A DNA stretch of 64,000 nucleotides from NCBI RefSeq assembly GCF_003324565.1, contig NZ_QOLA01000027.1, forward strand, positions 1 through 64,000. The letters run 5' to 3'. Below are positions 43,224 through 51,483 of the stretch, one piece after another. A program made the translations under genes and the position numbers. The notes under the pieces were generated by a model. The model saw only the letters and a list, made by a program, of their open reading frames with translations. It was not told the origin of the DNA and did not search any database. The DNA is from Streptomyces sp. SDr-06. Its GTDB lineage: Bacteria > Actinomycetota > Actinomycetes > Streptomycetales > Streptomycetaceae. Each line of letters starts with the position of its first letter. Within the stretch, counting starts at the first letter, position 1.

Positions 43224-44300
43224 GTGAAGACCATCCTTCCCGCCCGGCGCCACTGGTCGCTGGGCCTGGCCCTGGCGGCCGCACTGACCGGCTTCGGGGC
43301 CTGCACCGCCTCCGCCGCGACCGCGCCGGCCCCGATCCCGATCACCTCCCCGGCCTGCCCGGCCGACCTCCAGCAGGGCGAGGCCGACGGCTGCGTCGCC
43401 CAGCTCCAGGCGGAGCTCAACCTGACCGGCGCCCACCTCACCGTGGACGGCCAGTTCGGGCCCGCCACCGACAGCGCCGTGCGCACCTTCCAGGGCGCGC
43501 ACAGCCTCACCGAGGACGGCATCGTCGGCCCGGCCACCAAGTCGGCGCTCGATGCCGCGGCGGCCGGCGCCTCGGGCACCGTGGACCTGCGCACCCAGTG
43601 CGGGGTCCTCCAGACCGGGGCGAGCGGGCAGTGCGTCTCGACCCTGCAGACGATGCTGAACACCTTCAACGCCGGCCGCCTCGTCGTGGACGGCCAGTTC
43701 GGGCCCGCCACCGACACCGCCGTACGCAACTTCCAGGCCGCACAGGGCCTGGCCATCGACGGGGTCGTCGGCTCCGGCGTCAAGAACGCCCTCTACACCG
43801 GCACCCCCGCCCCGCTGCCCAGCGGCCCGATCCACTCCACCAGGGTCCTGAACGCGGCCAAGTCGTACCTGGGCGTTCCGTACGTGTGGGGCGGCGGACA
43901 CTCGCTGCGCGGCGAGGGCCCCGGCCCGTCGCTGGGCACCTGCGACGGGTACACCGGCTCGATCCAGCCCTGCCCGGCCAACACCACGGTGGGCATGGAC
44001 TGTTCGGGCCTGGTCCGGGCGGCCTTCTGGTTCGGCGCCGGCATCGACCTCGCCAACGGCGGGGACACCACCGAGCAGACCCTGGACAAGCACCTCACCC
44101 CGATCACCGAGGCCCAGCGGCAGCCGGGCGACGTCGAGTACTTCGGCTCCGGCGCCCACAACACCGTGCACGCCGTGCTCTACGCCGGCACCGACTCCGC
44201 CACCGGCGCGGACATGATGTACGAGGCCAAGGAGACGGGCACCAACGTGCACTACGTCCCCCTGCGCACCGGCGGCTACTGGTACCACGTCACGGCCTGA
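43224..44300 (+). CDS. secreted NlpC/P60 peptidase with two peptidoglycan-binding domains
   Basis: A 358-residue protein. A signal peptide (to about residue 31) is followed by two PG_binding_1 domains, each with VDGQFGPATD and then EDGIVGPATKSAL or IDGVVGSGVKNAL. A C-terminal NlpC/P60 domain starts near VLNAAKSYLGVPYVWGG, with catalytic Cys260 in GMDCSGLVRAA and His316 in TVHAVLYAG. NlpC/P60 enzymes cut peptide stems of the cell wall. It is the only catalytic member of the array and may define its job in wall turnover. Confidence 0.88.
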   Translation: MKTILPARRHWSLGLALAAALTGFGACTASAATAPAPIPITSPACPADLQQGEADGCVAQLQAELNLTGAHLTVDGQFGPATDSAVRTFQGAHSLTEDGIVGPATKSALDAAAAGASGTVDLRTQCGVLQTGASGQCVSTLQTMLNTFNAGRLVVDGQFGPATDTAVRNFQAAQGLAIDGVVGSGVKNALYTGTPAPLPSGPIHSTRVLNAAKSYLGVPYVWGGGHSLRGEGPGPSLGTCDGYTGSIQPCPANTTVGMDCSGLVRAAFWFGAGIDLANGGDTTEQTLDKHLTPITEAQRQPGDVEYFGSGAHNTVHAVLYAGTDSATGADMMYEAKETGTNVHYVPLRTGGYWYHVTA

Positions 44301-44443
44301 CCGCCCGGCCACGTGCGGGGGACGGCAGCCGCCACCCGCACGCACCCGAAACCACCCACTCCGGGCTGTTCGCCCAGCCATGTCGGCGGGGACCTCATCG
44401 TCCGCCCCGGACCATCGACCTGACCCTTGTGAAGGAAACACCC

Positions 44444-44815
44444 ATGCGTACCAAGCTCGCTGCCGTCGCCGCGGGAGCCGTCCTGCTCACCGGCTTCGGA
44501 ATCGGCACCGCCACCACCGCGTCCGCCAGCACCCCCGCCGTGTGCTCCTCCTACGGCTACAACAGCGACAACGAGGCGGAGGTGAGCTCCGGAGACAGCG
44601 GCCCGGAGATCAAGGCGCTGCAGTGCGAGCTCAACTACAGCGTGCGCGGCGCCGGTCTCCAGGTGGACGGGGTCTTCGGCAAGAACACCCTCGCCGTCGT
44701 GAAGAAGTTCCAGGGGTGCGCCGGTCTCAGGCCCGACGGCATCGTCGGCCCGCTGACCTGGGCCAAGCTGGACTACCAGAGCGACATCGACACCCAGGCG
44801 AACTACCTCTGCTGA
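44444..44815 (+). CDS. secreted peptidoglycan-binding-domain protein 4
   Basis: A 123-residue exported protein. The signal peptide (MRTKLAAVAAGAVLLTGFG, ending TASAS) precedes one domain: GPEIKALQCELNYSVRG, VDGVFGKNTLAVVKKFQGC and RPDGIVGPLTWAKLDYQS. Three of its four cysteines recur at matching positions in the next gene. The ATG has GAAGGAAA upstream. The four cysteines probably form two disulfides in the mature domain. Confidence 0.87.
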   Translation: MRTKLAAVAAGAVLLTGFGIGTATTASASTPAVCSSYGYNSDNEAEVSSGDSGPEIKALQCELNYSVRGAGLQVDGVFGKNTLAVVKKFQGCAGLRPDGIVGPLTWAKLDYQSDIDTQANYLC

Positions 44816-44862
44816 TCCGGCCCGACCCAGACCTCCCAGGCACCCGTACCGAAGGAAGAACC

Positions 44863-45228
44863 ATGCGCAACAAGTTTGCGGCCGTTGCGGTCGCCACCCT
44901 TCTGGCCACCGGCCTCGGTGTGACCACCGCCGGCAGCGCCTCGGCCGCGACGTCCCGGAGCCAGCTCTGCGGCGGTTACAGCACCAGCGAGCCGATGCTC
45001 TCCCAGGACGACAGCGGTGACGCGGTCAAAGCCCTGCAGTGCGAGCTCTACAACTCCCTCACCTACATGGGCCCGGACGTCGACGGGTACTTCGGCCCCA
45101 AGACCCTCGCCGCGGTGCAGAAGTTCCAGACCTGCACAGGTCTCAAGCCCGATGGCATCGTCGGCCCGCTGACCTGGGCCAAGCTCGACTACCAGAGCAG
45201 CCGGAGCACCACCCCGGTCTGGTGCTAA
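44863..45228 (+). CDS. secreted peptidoglycan-binding-domain protein 5
   Basis: A 121-residue paralogue of the gene just upstream, 47 bases away. Shared blocks are VKALQCELYNSLTYMG, VDGYFGPKTLAAVQKFQTC and KPDGIVGPLTWAKLDYQS, and the same signal peptide style. The two are the closest pair in the array. It ends the array; transposase debris follows. Confidence 0.87.
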   Translation: MRNKFAAVAVATLLATGLGVTTAGSASAATSRSQLCGGYSTSEPMLSQDDSGDAVKALQCELYNSLTYMGPDVDGYFGPKTLAAVQKFQTCTGLKPDGIVGPLTWAKLDYQSSRSTTPVWC

Positions 45229-45262
45229 CGTCTCGCGCCAGTCGTGGATCGTCAGTTGTCGT

Positions 45263-45444
45263 GTGACTTCTGCTGCTGGTGCGTCAGTTCCTCGTCGGGG
45301 TACGAGGCTTGAGACGTTGCTCCTGACCGAGGACGAGCGTGTGGCACTCGAACGGTGGACCCGCCGGGCAACGTCGGCGCAGTCGCATGCCCCGCGGGCG
45401 CGGATCGTGCCGGCGTGTGCGGGTCCACGGGTGCCGCCGATGTG
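45263..45444 (+). pseudogene. IS630-type transposase N-terminal fragment
   Basis: The reading LLTEDERVALERWTRRATSA, then PRARIVPACAG, matches the start of IS630-family transposases (usually LT-DER--LERW-RR--S-Q-LALRCRIVLACA). It stops early. The frame that follows to 45540 (ILRWALAWYRQRGISEAP) is unrelated. It marks the right edge of the peptidoglycan-binding array. Confidence 0.6.
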
Positions 45445-45699
45445 ATCCTGCGCTGGGCGCTCGCCTGGTACAGGCAGCGCGGCATCAGCGAAGCGCCTGC
45501 CGCCCTGCGGGAGCTCCCGCCGCTCCAGAGCCAGACCTGATCACGGGCTCGCCGAACGCAGCGCGGCCTCGTGGCTCCCTGCGGGCCCGTTCTGACCGCA
45601 CCCCTTCTGCATCGTCACACGCTGACTGACGCTCTCGCGGGGACCGGAAATGGCCCCTCTGGCGCACCGGCTGGCTACGGGTGACGCTACGGTACGCGC

Positions 45700-45840
45700 A
45701 TGCATTTCATCGGTGCGGGTTTCCGCGCGCTCATGATGGCACTCATCAACGGCGATCCGTTGTGGCCTGCGGTGACGCTCTTCTTGATGTCCATCCTGAT
45801 CGCGATCGTCGTCGCCGCGGTTCGCGCCTCCCGTAGTTAG
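45700..45840 (+). CDS. possible small single-span membrane protein
   Basis: A 46-residue frame begins MHFIGAGFRALMMALINGDP and contains one strong hydrophobic helix (AVTLFLMSILIAIVVAAV), ending in basic AVRASRS. There is no convincing ribosome binding site. Composition and length fit a small membrane peptide, but it may be chance. Confidence 0.35.
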   Translation: MHFIGAGFRALMMALINGDPLWPAVTLFLMSILIAIVVAAVRASRS

Positions 45841-46147
45841 TACGGCAGATCGCTGAGTGGCTTCCCTGTCCCTCAGACGTTGCGGCGGGCGCACTCGTGT
45901 TCCTGGGAGAGGCGACGCAGGGCGGGCATGGCGGGCTCCATCGGGACAGCGAACGGCAGGGCCCGCACCCGCCACCGGCAGTGGCCCCAGTAGGGGTGTA
46001 CTTGGAATGCCCGGGGCGAGAGAAGCACTCGCCCAACACGGTGCGGCCATGGGCAGAGGCTCGCGTCCTGGTGGGCCATGGTGCGGACCCGGTACGGGCT
46101 CGTGCTGTGCCTTCGTCCGGGCCCGCACCGGGAGCTGTGGTCCGGGG

Positions 46148-46537
46148 CTAGCCGGCGAGCTGGGCTTGGAAGGCGGCGTGGTTGAAGTACGCCTTGGCGT
46201 CCTGGATGAGGCCGTCCTCGCCCAGTTCGTAGATGTTGATGCCGGACCAGTTGACCGGCTTGCCGTCCAGGGCGACGGCGGCGCCGCGCCAGGAGACGGC
46301 GACCCGGTTGCCGACCGTGTGCGCCTCCAGGGGGGTCAGGCCGAGGAAGGGCTGGAAGTTGGGCAGCACGGAAGCGATGAAATCGCGGATGGCGGTGCGG
46401 CCGGTGATGGGCGGTGTGCCGACCGGGTCGTGGAAGACACCGTCGGCGGCAAAAGCCTCGGCCCAGGCGTCGGCATCGCCTGCCTGGGAGGCGCGGAAGA
46501 ACTGGAGGACCGCGAGCGGCATGGCCGGGAACGACAT
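46148..46537 (-). CDS. SnoaL-like / NTF2-fold protein
   Basis: A 129-residue protein with the NTF2-like pattern: AVLQFFRASQAGDADAWAEA, FAADGVFHDPVG, GRTAIRDFI and later WSGINIYELGEDGLI. Members may be ketosteroid-isomerase-like enzymes or small ligand-binding proteins. It is 81 bases downstream of the MFS gene on the same strand, and so probably in one operon controlled by the TetR protein at 47957. Confidence 0.82.
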   Translation of the reverse strand: MSFPAMPLAVLQFFRASQAGDADAWAEAFAADGVFHDPVGTPPITGRTAIRDFIASVLPNFQPFLGLTPLEAHTVGNRVAVSWRGAAVALDGKPVNWSGINIYELGEDGLIQDAKAYFNHAAFQAQLAG

Positions 46538-46617
46538 GAGAGTTCCTTCGAATCGGAGGGTGGAGGGCACAGGGTCCGCGGCGGCCGGAGGCGCCCGCGC
46601 GGTGGGCCGGCCGCCGC

Positions 46618-47856
46618 TCACCTCGCGAGCGTCTCGGGCATGGCTGCGTCGCCGATCGACTGCCGACGCCCGGCGAAGTAGAGGGCGAGCGCGAGGAGAG
46701 CGAGTACTCCCATGAGTGCGCACACGCCCAGCCAGCCCAGCTGGGCATAGGCGCGGATTCCGAGCCAGGACCCGGCGCTGCCGCCGAGGAACGAGCAGGT
46801 CATGTACGCGGTGTTCAGCCGACTGCGAGCCTCGGGGCGCAACGAGAAGATGCGGGCCTGGTTCGCGACCTGGCTGCACTGCACCGCGATGTCGAGCAAC
46901 AACAGCCCGGCCGCCAGCGCCGCCAGTCCGGTCCAGGAACCGGTCGTACCCGCGGCCAGGACGGCCGCTGCGGCGAGGGTGGCAAGGATGCACCACAGGT
47001 TCACGCGGTCCGCGCCGTGCCGGTCCACCCACCGTCCGGCGGCCGGGGCGCAGAACATGCTGGCCGCGCCGATCAGGGCCAGTACGCCCACCACCTGCGT
47101 GTCCAGACCGTAGCGGGGGCCGGTGACCAGCAGCGCCAGCGCGGTCCATGCGGCACTGAAACCGCCGAAGAGGGTGGCCTGGAAGAGGGCGGAGCGCCGC
47201 AGGTCCGGCTCGGTGCGCAGCATCCGTACGCTGGCCGCGAGCAGGGCGGTGTAGCGGTCCCGCGTGGGCGGGGCGACACGGGGCAGGGCGGTGTGGAGCA
47301 CGATCGCCAGCAGCACGGTGAGCGTGGCCGCGACCAGATACGGCGCGCGCCAGCCCAGTTGTTTGCCGAGGGTGCCGCCGAAGGTGCGGGCCAGCAGGAT
47401 CCCGCCGATCAGCCCGCCCTGCAGGGTCCCGATGACGGCGCCGCGCCGGTCGGCCGCGACCAGCCCCGCGGCCATGGGCAGCAGCAGTTGGGGCACCACG
47501 GTCGCCATCCCGACCACGGTGCCGGCCGCGAGAAGTGCGCCGCTGGCCGGGGCGAGAGCAGCGGCCATGAGAGCCAGGGCGGTCACGGTGAGCAGCACGG
47601 TGATCAGGGGCCGGCGCGGGAGCCGGTCGCCGAGCGGGACCAGGAGGAAGATCCCGCCCGCGTATCCGAGCTGCGTCACGGTCGCCACGGACGCGGCCGC
47701 ATTGGCCGTAATGCCGAAGCTGTCGGCGATGAGCGGCGCCAGAGCCTGCGGAAAGTAGACGTTCGCCACGCTGACCCCGCAGGCCAGGGCCATGACCAAC
47801 GGCATCCGACGGGGCAGGGCCGGTGCCGGAGGCAGCGGCGGATCAGGGCAGGGCAT
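46618..47856 (-). CDS. MFS transporter
   Basis: A 412-residue membrane protein with 12 hydrophobic segments. Landmarks are YFPQALAPLIADSFG near the N-terminus and LVPLGDRLPRRPLITVL in loop 2-3, typical of the DHA1-type exporters of unknown substrate (YygY/YnfM-like). It is divergent from a TetR repressor; its substrate is likely to be the repressor's ligand. Confidence 0.9.
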   Translation of the reverse strand: MPCPDPPLPPAPALPRRMPLVMALACGVSVANVYFPQALAPLIADSFGITANAAASVATVTQLGYAGGIFLLVPLGDRLPRRPLITVLLTVTALALMAAALAPASGALLAAGTVVGMATVVPQLLLPMAAGLVAADRRGAVIGTLQGGLIGGILLARTFGGTLGKQLGWRAPYLVAATLTVLLAIVLHTALPRVAPPTRDRYTALLAASVRMLRTEPDLRRSALFQATLFGGFSAAWTALALLVTGPRYGLDTQVVGVLALIGAASMFCAPAAGRWVDRHGADRVNLWCILATLAAAAVLAAGTTGSWTGLAALAAGLLLLDIAVQCSQVANQARIFSLRPEARSRLNTAYMTCSFLGGSAGSWLGIRAYAQLGWLGVCALMGVLALLALALYFAGRRQSIGDAAMPETLAR

Positions 47857-47872
47857 CGCAACTCCAAACGAA

Positions 47873-47945
47873 CGAACTAGATGGTTCGGAAGATGTCGAG
47901 AGAGTCGCAGACGGCACCGCGATCGGTCAAACGAACTGGTTCGTT
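47873..47945. promoter_or_regulatory. two TetR-type operators in the divergent MFS/tetR promoter
   Basis: AACGAAC-TG-GTTCGTT at 47930-47945 is a perfect 7-bp inverted repeat, 11 bases before the TetR start. A second, looser copy has CGAAC at 47873-47877 and GTTCG at 47884-47888, just upstream of the MFS start. Two half-sites of the same sequence on both sides fit binding of the TetR protein and shared control. Confidence 0.65.
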
Positions 47946-47956
47946 ACCATCAGGGA

Positions 47957-48532
47957 ATGGCGTACGACTCGAAGGCAACCAAAGAGCGGATCCTGGCGGC
48001 AGCGGCCGCGGAATTCGCCCAGCACGGCGTCGCCGGCGCCCGCGTGGACCGCATCGCCACCCAGGCCAAGGCCAACAAACGGGCCATCTACGATTACTTC
48101 GGCGACAAGAACAAGCTCTTCGCCGCCGTCCTGGAACACCTCATGGCCGACCTCGCCCGGGCCGTCCCACCTGGCGACGAGGACCTCCCCGCCTACGCCG
48201 AGCGGCTCTTCGACTACCACCGAACCCACCCCGAAGCCCTACGCCTGCTCATGTGGGAGGCACTCGAACTCGGCGACCAACCCGTCCCCGGCGAAGAGAC
48301 CCGCACCCAGCACTACGAGGACAAAATCCGCGCCACCCAGACCGACGCCTCGGACGGCGCGGCCCGCAACCGGCTGTTCCTCACCCTCGGCCTGGTCGGC
48401 TGGAGCCTGGCCATGCCCCAGCTGCGCCGCATGATCCTCGGACCCGACCACACCCTCGAACAACTCCGGCCCGCCATCGCCGAAGCAGTCCGCGCCCTCC
48501 CCGGACACAGCGAAACCCCTCCGCAGAACTGA
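47957..48532 (+). CDS. TetR-family transcriptional regulator
   Basis: A 191-residue repressor. The helix-turn-helix reads ARVDRIATQAKANKRAIYDYFGDKNKL; the C-terminal domain resembles the TetR_C_33 group. It is divergent from the MFS exporter, with a perfect palindrome in between. It likely represses exporter and self until ligand binds. Confidence 0.92.
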   Translation: MAYDSKATKERILAAAAAEFAQHGVAGARVDRIATQAKANKRAIYDYFGDKNKLFAAVLEHLMADLARAVPPGDEDLPAYAERLFDYHRTHPEALRLLMWEALELGDQPVPGEETRTQHYEDKIRATQTDASDGAARNRLFLTLGLVGWSLAMPQLRRMILGPDHTLEQLRPAIAEAVRALPGHSETPPQN

Positions 48533-48635
48533 CGCCTCGCGACCAGGGTTGCCACCACGCCTCGCACGCACCGGCGAGAGGTGCCCCGCGAGTCCCGCCA
48601 ACCCCCGAACCGCCCCTCAATCCACAGGGACGACT

Positions 48636-48797
48636 GTGTCCGCGGCGGCCCAGGCCGCTTTCGAGTCGGCCGACGGCCCGCAATTCCCGGTCGCCGACCC
48701 GGACGACCTCGCGGAGCTCTACTGGGACATGTACACCAAGCGCGACCGCGTCGAGCAGTTCTCCCCCGAGTCGCTGACTCCGCGGCCCTCCGCCTAG
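48636..48797 (+). pseudogene. short-chain dehydrogenase, C-terminal fragment
   Basis: The reading SAAAQAAFESADGPQFPVAD, then DDLAELYWDMYTKRDRVEQ, matches the last 50 residues of NAD(P)-dependent SDRs of the DUF-like group (AE-YW-M-T-RDR-E). No Rossmann motif is present. It is a remnant. Confidence 0.6.
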
Positions 48798-49004
48798 TAC
48801 CCGCGACCCTGCACAGGGCGCCCCCGGCCGAGGTCCTGCCAGGGTGGTATGTATCCGACGCTGATTCCGCAGCCCCAGAACAGCGATCGGACCAGGCGAC
48901 CCATGCGACTTGGCCGCCTGGCCCAGTCTCTTTCGCTGAAGCGTGACGGCCCCCTCGGCCTCTGGGCTGCCCGGGTGCGCTACCTGGCCCGGCCCCGGCT
49001 CGTG

Positions 49005-49823
49005 TTATCCGCCGGCCCGGTAGCGGCCCGGGGTCGTGCCGACGAGGTCGGTGAACGCCGCGATGAATCCGCTGGGGTTGGCCCAGCCGCAGGCGTGGGC
49101 GGTGTGCGTGGTGTCGTGGCCCTCGGCCAGGAGCACCAGTGCGTGGTGCACACGCAACTGGGTGCGCCACTCGTAGAACGTCATGCCGAGCTCGTCGCGC
49201 AACAGTCGGCTCAGGGTGCGGGCACTGGCCCCGACCCGCCGACCGAGCCCGGCCAGCGTGGTGGCGTCGGCCGGCGTCCGGGACAGGATCTGCTCGATCG
49301 ACCGCAGCCGGTCGTCGCGCGGGTGCGGCAGGTGCAGGGGCTGTTCGTCGGCCTCGCGCAGCTCCTCGACCAGCACCCGCAACAGACGCTCACGCGCGGT
49401 GCGGCTGTAAGCGGGCACCGCCCCGCTCCCGCCGCCTGGGCCGTCATGGCCGTTGCGGCGCGGGTCGGTCAGGGCGAGCAGGACCTCCCGCGCCAGGCCG
49501 GAAACGCGGAACACCGCCGGACGCCCTGGCACCAGCCGGGCGAGGGACGGCGGCAGGAAGACGATCCGCATGTCCGTGTCCCCGTGGGCCCGGTGACGGT
49601 GCGTGAACCCGGCCGGCGTCCACGCGACCCGGTTGGCCGGAACGATCGACGTCCCGCTCTCGGTGTGCAGGACCAGGACGCCCCTGGCCGCGTACACCAG
49701 GTGCCCGCGCGCGTGCGTCTGCGCCTCGCTGCTGTCGCCCGAGGGCCACAGGTGGCGCCCGCCGGAGGGCCACGTCAGCGACGTGGGACCGGCGTCTGGG
49801 CGGGCTTGGCGGTGAACGGGCAT
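49005..49823 (-). CDS. AraC-family transcriptional regulator with cupin domain
   Basis: About 272 residues. A cupin-like N-terminal domain (ARGHLVYAARGVLVLHTESG, then WTPAGFTHRHRAHG) is followed by two AraC helix-turn-helix motifs near LAGLGRRVGASARTLSRLLRD and HACGWANPSGFIAAFTDLVG. An alternative ATG at 49880 would add 19 residues. It is divergent from an alpha/beta hydrolase, which it may control. Confidence 0.88.
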   Translation of the reverse strand: MPVHRQARPDAGPTSLTWPSGGRHLWPSGDSSEAQTHARGHLVYAARGVLVLHTESGTSIVPANRVAWTPAGFTHRHRAHGDTDMRIVFLPPSLARLVPGRPAVFRVSGLAREVLLALTDPRRNGHDGPGGGSGAVPAYSRTARERLLRVLVEELREADEQPLHLPHPRDDRLRSIEQILSRTPADATTLAGLGRRVGASARTLSRLLRDELGMTFYEWRTQLRVHHALVLLAEGHDTTHTAHACGWANPSGFIAAFTDLVGTTPGRYRAGG

Positions 49824-49927
49824 CGGTTGGCATCGTATCGGTAGCACGCCATGACGCACGCCGATGAGACTTTCCGTCATGAGCGGTGGCCCCCGGTGCC
49901 ACGGCCGAGCACATGAGGGGAAGCACC

Positions 49928-50662
49928 ATGGCGACGTTCGTACTCGTACCCGGCGGTTGGCACGGATCCTGGACGTTCGAGGCGGTGGTCCCGCTGCTGG
50001 AGCGGGCCGGCCACACCGTCCACACCCTGACCCTGACCGGCCTGCGCCCCCACGACGACCCCGCTACGATCGCCGCCGCCAATCTCGACACCCACGCCGA
50101 CGACGTGTTGCGTCTGCTGGAGCGCGCCCAGCTCGAGGACGTGACGCTGGTCGGCCACAGCTACGGCGGGATGGTGATCACCGCCGCCGCCGATCGCGCC
50201 GACGGCCGGGTCTGCCGCCTGGTGTACCTGGACGCCTGCGTGCCGCGCGACGGCGAGTCGTGCTGGTCCATCATGAACGAGGGCTACCGGCAGTCGTTCG
50301 TCGCCGGCGCCGCCACCACCGGCTACGCCGTCCAACCCCCGTGGCGGCCGGACGGCGACCCGCGCCGCCGCCCCCACCCACTCGCCGCCTTCCTGCAGAC
50401 GGTCCGCCTCACGGGCGCCCACGCCGACGTTCCCCGCCGCGAGTTCGTCTACTGCTCGGGGTGGGAGGACCGCACACCGTTCGCCGACCAGCGCACCCGG
50501 CTGCTCGCCGACCCGGAGTGGACCGTGCACGACCTGCCGACCGCCCACAATCCGATGCGCGAAGCCCCGCGGGCAGTTGCCGCGCTCCTGCTCGACGAAG
50601 CAGACGAGCCCGGCGAAAACTCCGCCCTCGCTCCGAGGCCGATGGCCCAGTTGGGGTCGTGA
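49928..50662 (+). CDS. alpha/beta hydrolase (salicylate-esterase / EstC-like)
   Basis: A 244-residue hydrolase. It begins ATFVLVPGGWHGSWTFEAVV (oxyanion loop PGGWHG), has the nucleophile elbow LVGHSYGGMVI with catalytic Ser, and the catalytic His in TAHNPMREAP. This is the MES-type group that includes plant methyl esterases and bacterial EstC. The substrate is unknown. The ATG has GAGGGGAAG seven bases upstream. It is divergent from the AraC regulator. Confidence 0.88.
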   Translation: MATFVLVPGGWHGSWTFEAVVPLLERAGHTVHTLTLTGLRPHDDPATIAAANLDTHADDVLRLLERAQLEDVTLVGHSYGGMVITAAADRADGRVCRLVYLDACVPRDGESCWSIMNEGYRQSFVAGAATTGYAVQPPWRPDGDPRRRPHPLAAFLQTVRLTGAHADVPRREFVYCSGWEDRTPFADQRTRLLADPEWTVHDLPTAHNPMREAPRAVAALLLDEADEPGENSALAPRPMAQLGS

Positions 50663-50821
50663 CGTGCCCGGTCAACCTGGGCGACGTGACCACCAGGGGG
50701 TTGAGGTTCCCCGGGGTGCGGCGAGTGGTGACAGTGGTGGTTCAGGGATGGTTCTCATGAGAGGACTCGAAAGACCGCTGACGGATCACCAGCCGCCAAA
50801 CTCCTTGCCGGTTCCGCGAGG

Positions 50822-51049
50822 GTGGTCGCGCTGACCGGAACGGGAAGCCGCACGTCGAGTGGCCCTGCTGACGCCGGGCTGCGTCACACGATCGCGGCCG
50901 TCGACGCGCACGTCCACGATCAGTGCGGCGAGTTCATCGGTGAACTGCTTGTGTGGACCGACAAAGGCGCCACCCTGGCAGCCCTGGAGTACGCCCGGAT
51001 CACCGACCGGATGCTGAGTTCACTGCCGCCCGCCGACAGGTACAACTCA
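50822..51049 (+). pseudogene. hypothetical protein interrupted by a transposon
   Basis: A frame from GTG 50822 (76 codons to the junction) encodes RHTIAAVDAHVHDQCGEFIG and LLVWTDKGATLAALEYARIT, ending at SLPPADRYNS. The last codons run straight into the left end of the element at 51050. Before insertion the frame would have continued at 55891 (see findings). The family is unknown. Confidence 0.45.
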
Positions 51050-51097
51050 GAAGCTGTGTCATATCCCGTGATCTGTGACGCTCCGTGAGGTGCGGCG
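51050..51097 (+). repeat. left 48-bp terminal inverted repeat
   Basis: It begins GAAGCTGTGTCATATCCCGT and matches the complement of 54716-54763 at 46 of 48 positions; the first 33 bases are identical. It begins right after TCA and ends four bases before the STAS stop codon, so the coding part is packed against the end. Confidence 0.85.
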
Positions 51098-51100
51098 CTC

Positions 51101-51433
51101 CTAGAGGGGGCAGCCGGGAGTGATGGGCAGAAGTTCGCGCAGGCCGGTTTGGCACATGGCGTCGTGAACAGGAGGGCTGGCCGCGATGATCGAGAGGCTG
51201 CCACCGAGGTGGTTTGCGGCATGCCGGATTCCGAGGATGGTGAAGAGACTGCCCTCGTCGCAGAGGCTGACGTCGGTGAGGTCGAGGAGAAGGTGTCGGT
51301 CACCGCGTTCGAGGACGCCGACGATGGTGTCGATGAGTTTGCTGACGTTGCTGACTTCCAGCTCACCGGCGAGAACGAGGGTGAGGAACGATGTGTCCTC
51401 GCAAGAGGCATGTCTGACGGTCAACCGGTCCAT
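51101..51433 (-). CDS. STAS-domain protein (anti-sigma factor antagonist type)
   Basis: A 110-residue single STAS domain: TLVLAGELEVSNVSKLID, HLLLDLTDVSLCDEGSLFTILG and then LSIIAASPPVHDAM. In SpoIIAA-like antagonists a Ser in CD-S-G-L is phosphorylated; here CDEGSL has a Ser one or two places later, so switching may differ. Such proteins release sigma factors by binding anti-sigma kinases. It lies 50 bases after the transposase stop, last in the operon inside the element. No partner kinase is present. Confidence 0.82.
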   Translation of the reverse strand: MDRLTVRHASCEDTSFLTLVLAGELEVSNVSKLIDTIVGVLERGDRHLLLDLTDVSLCDEGSLFTILGIRHAANHLGGSLSIIAASPPVHDAMCQTGLRELLPITPGCPL

Positions 51434-51483
51434 GCCTGTGTGATGTCACGAACAGCCGGTCAGCGCAATTCTGGGGTGCTGAT

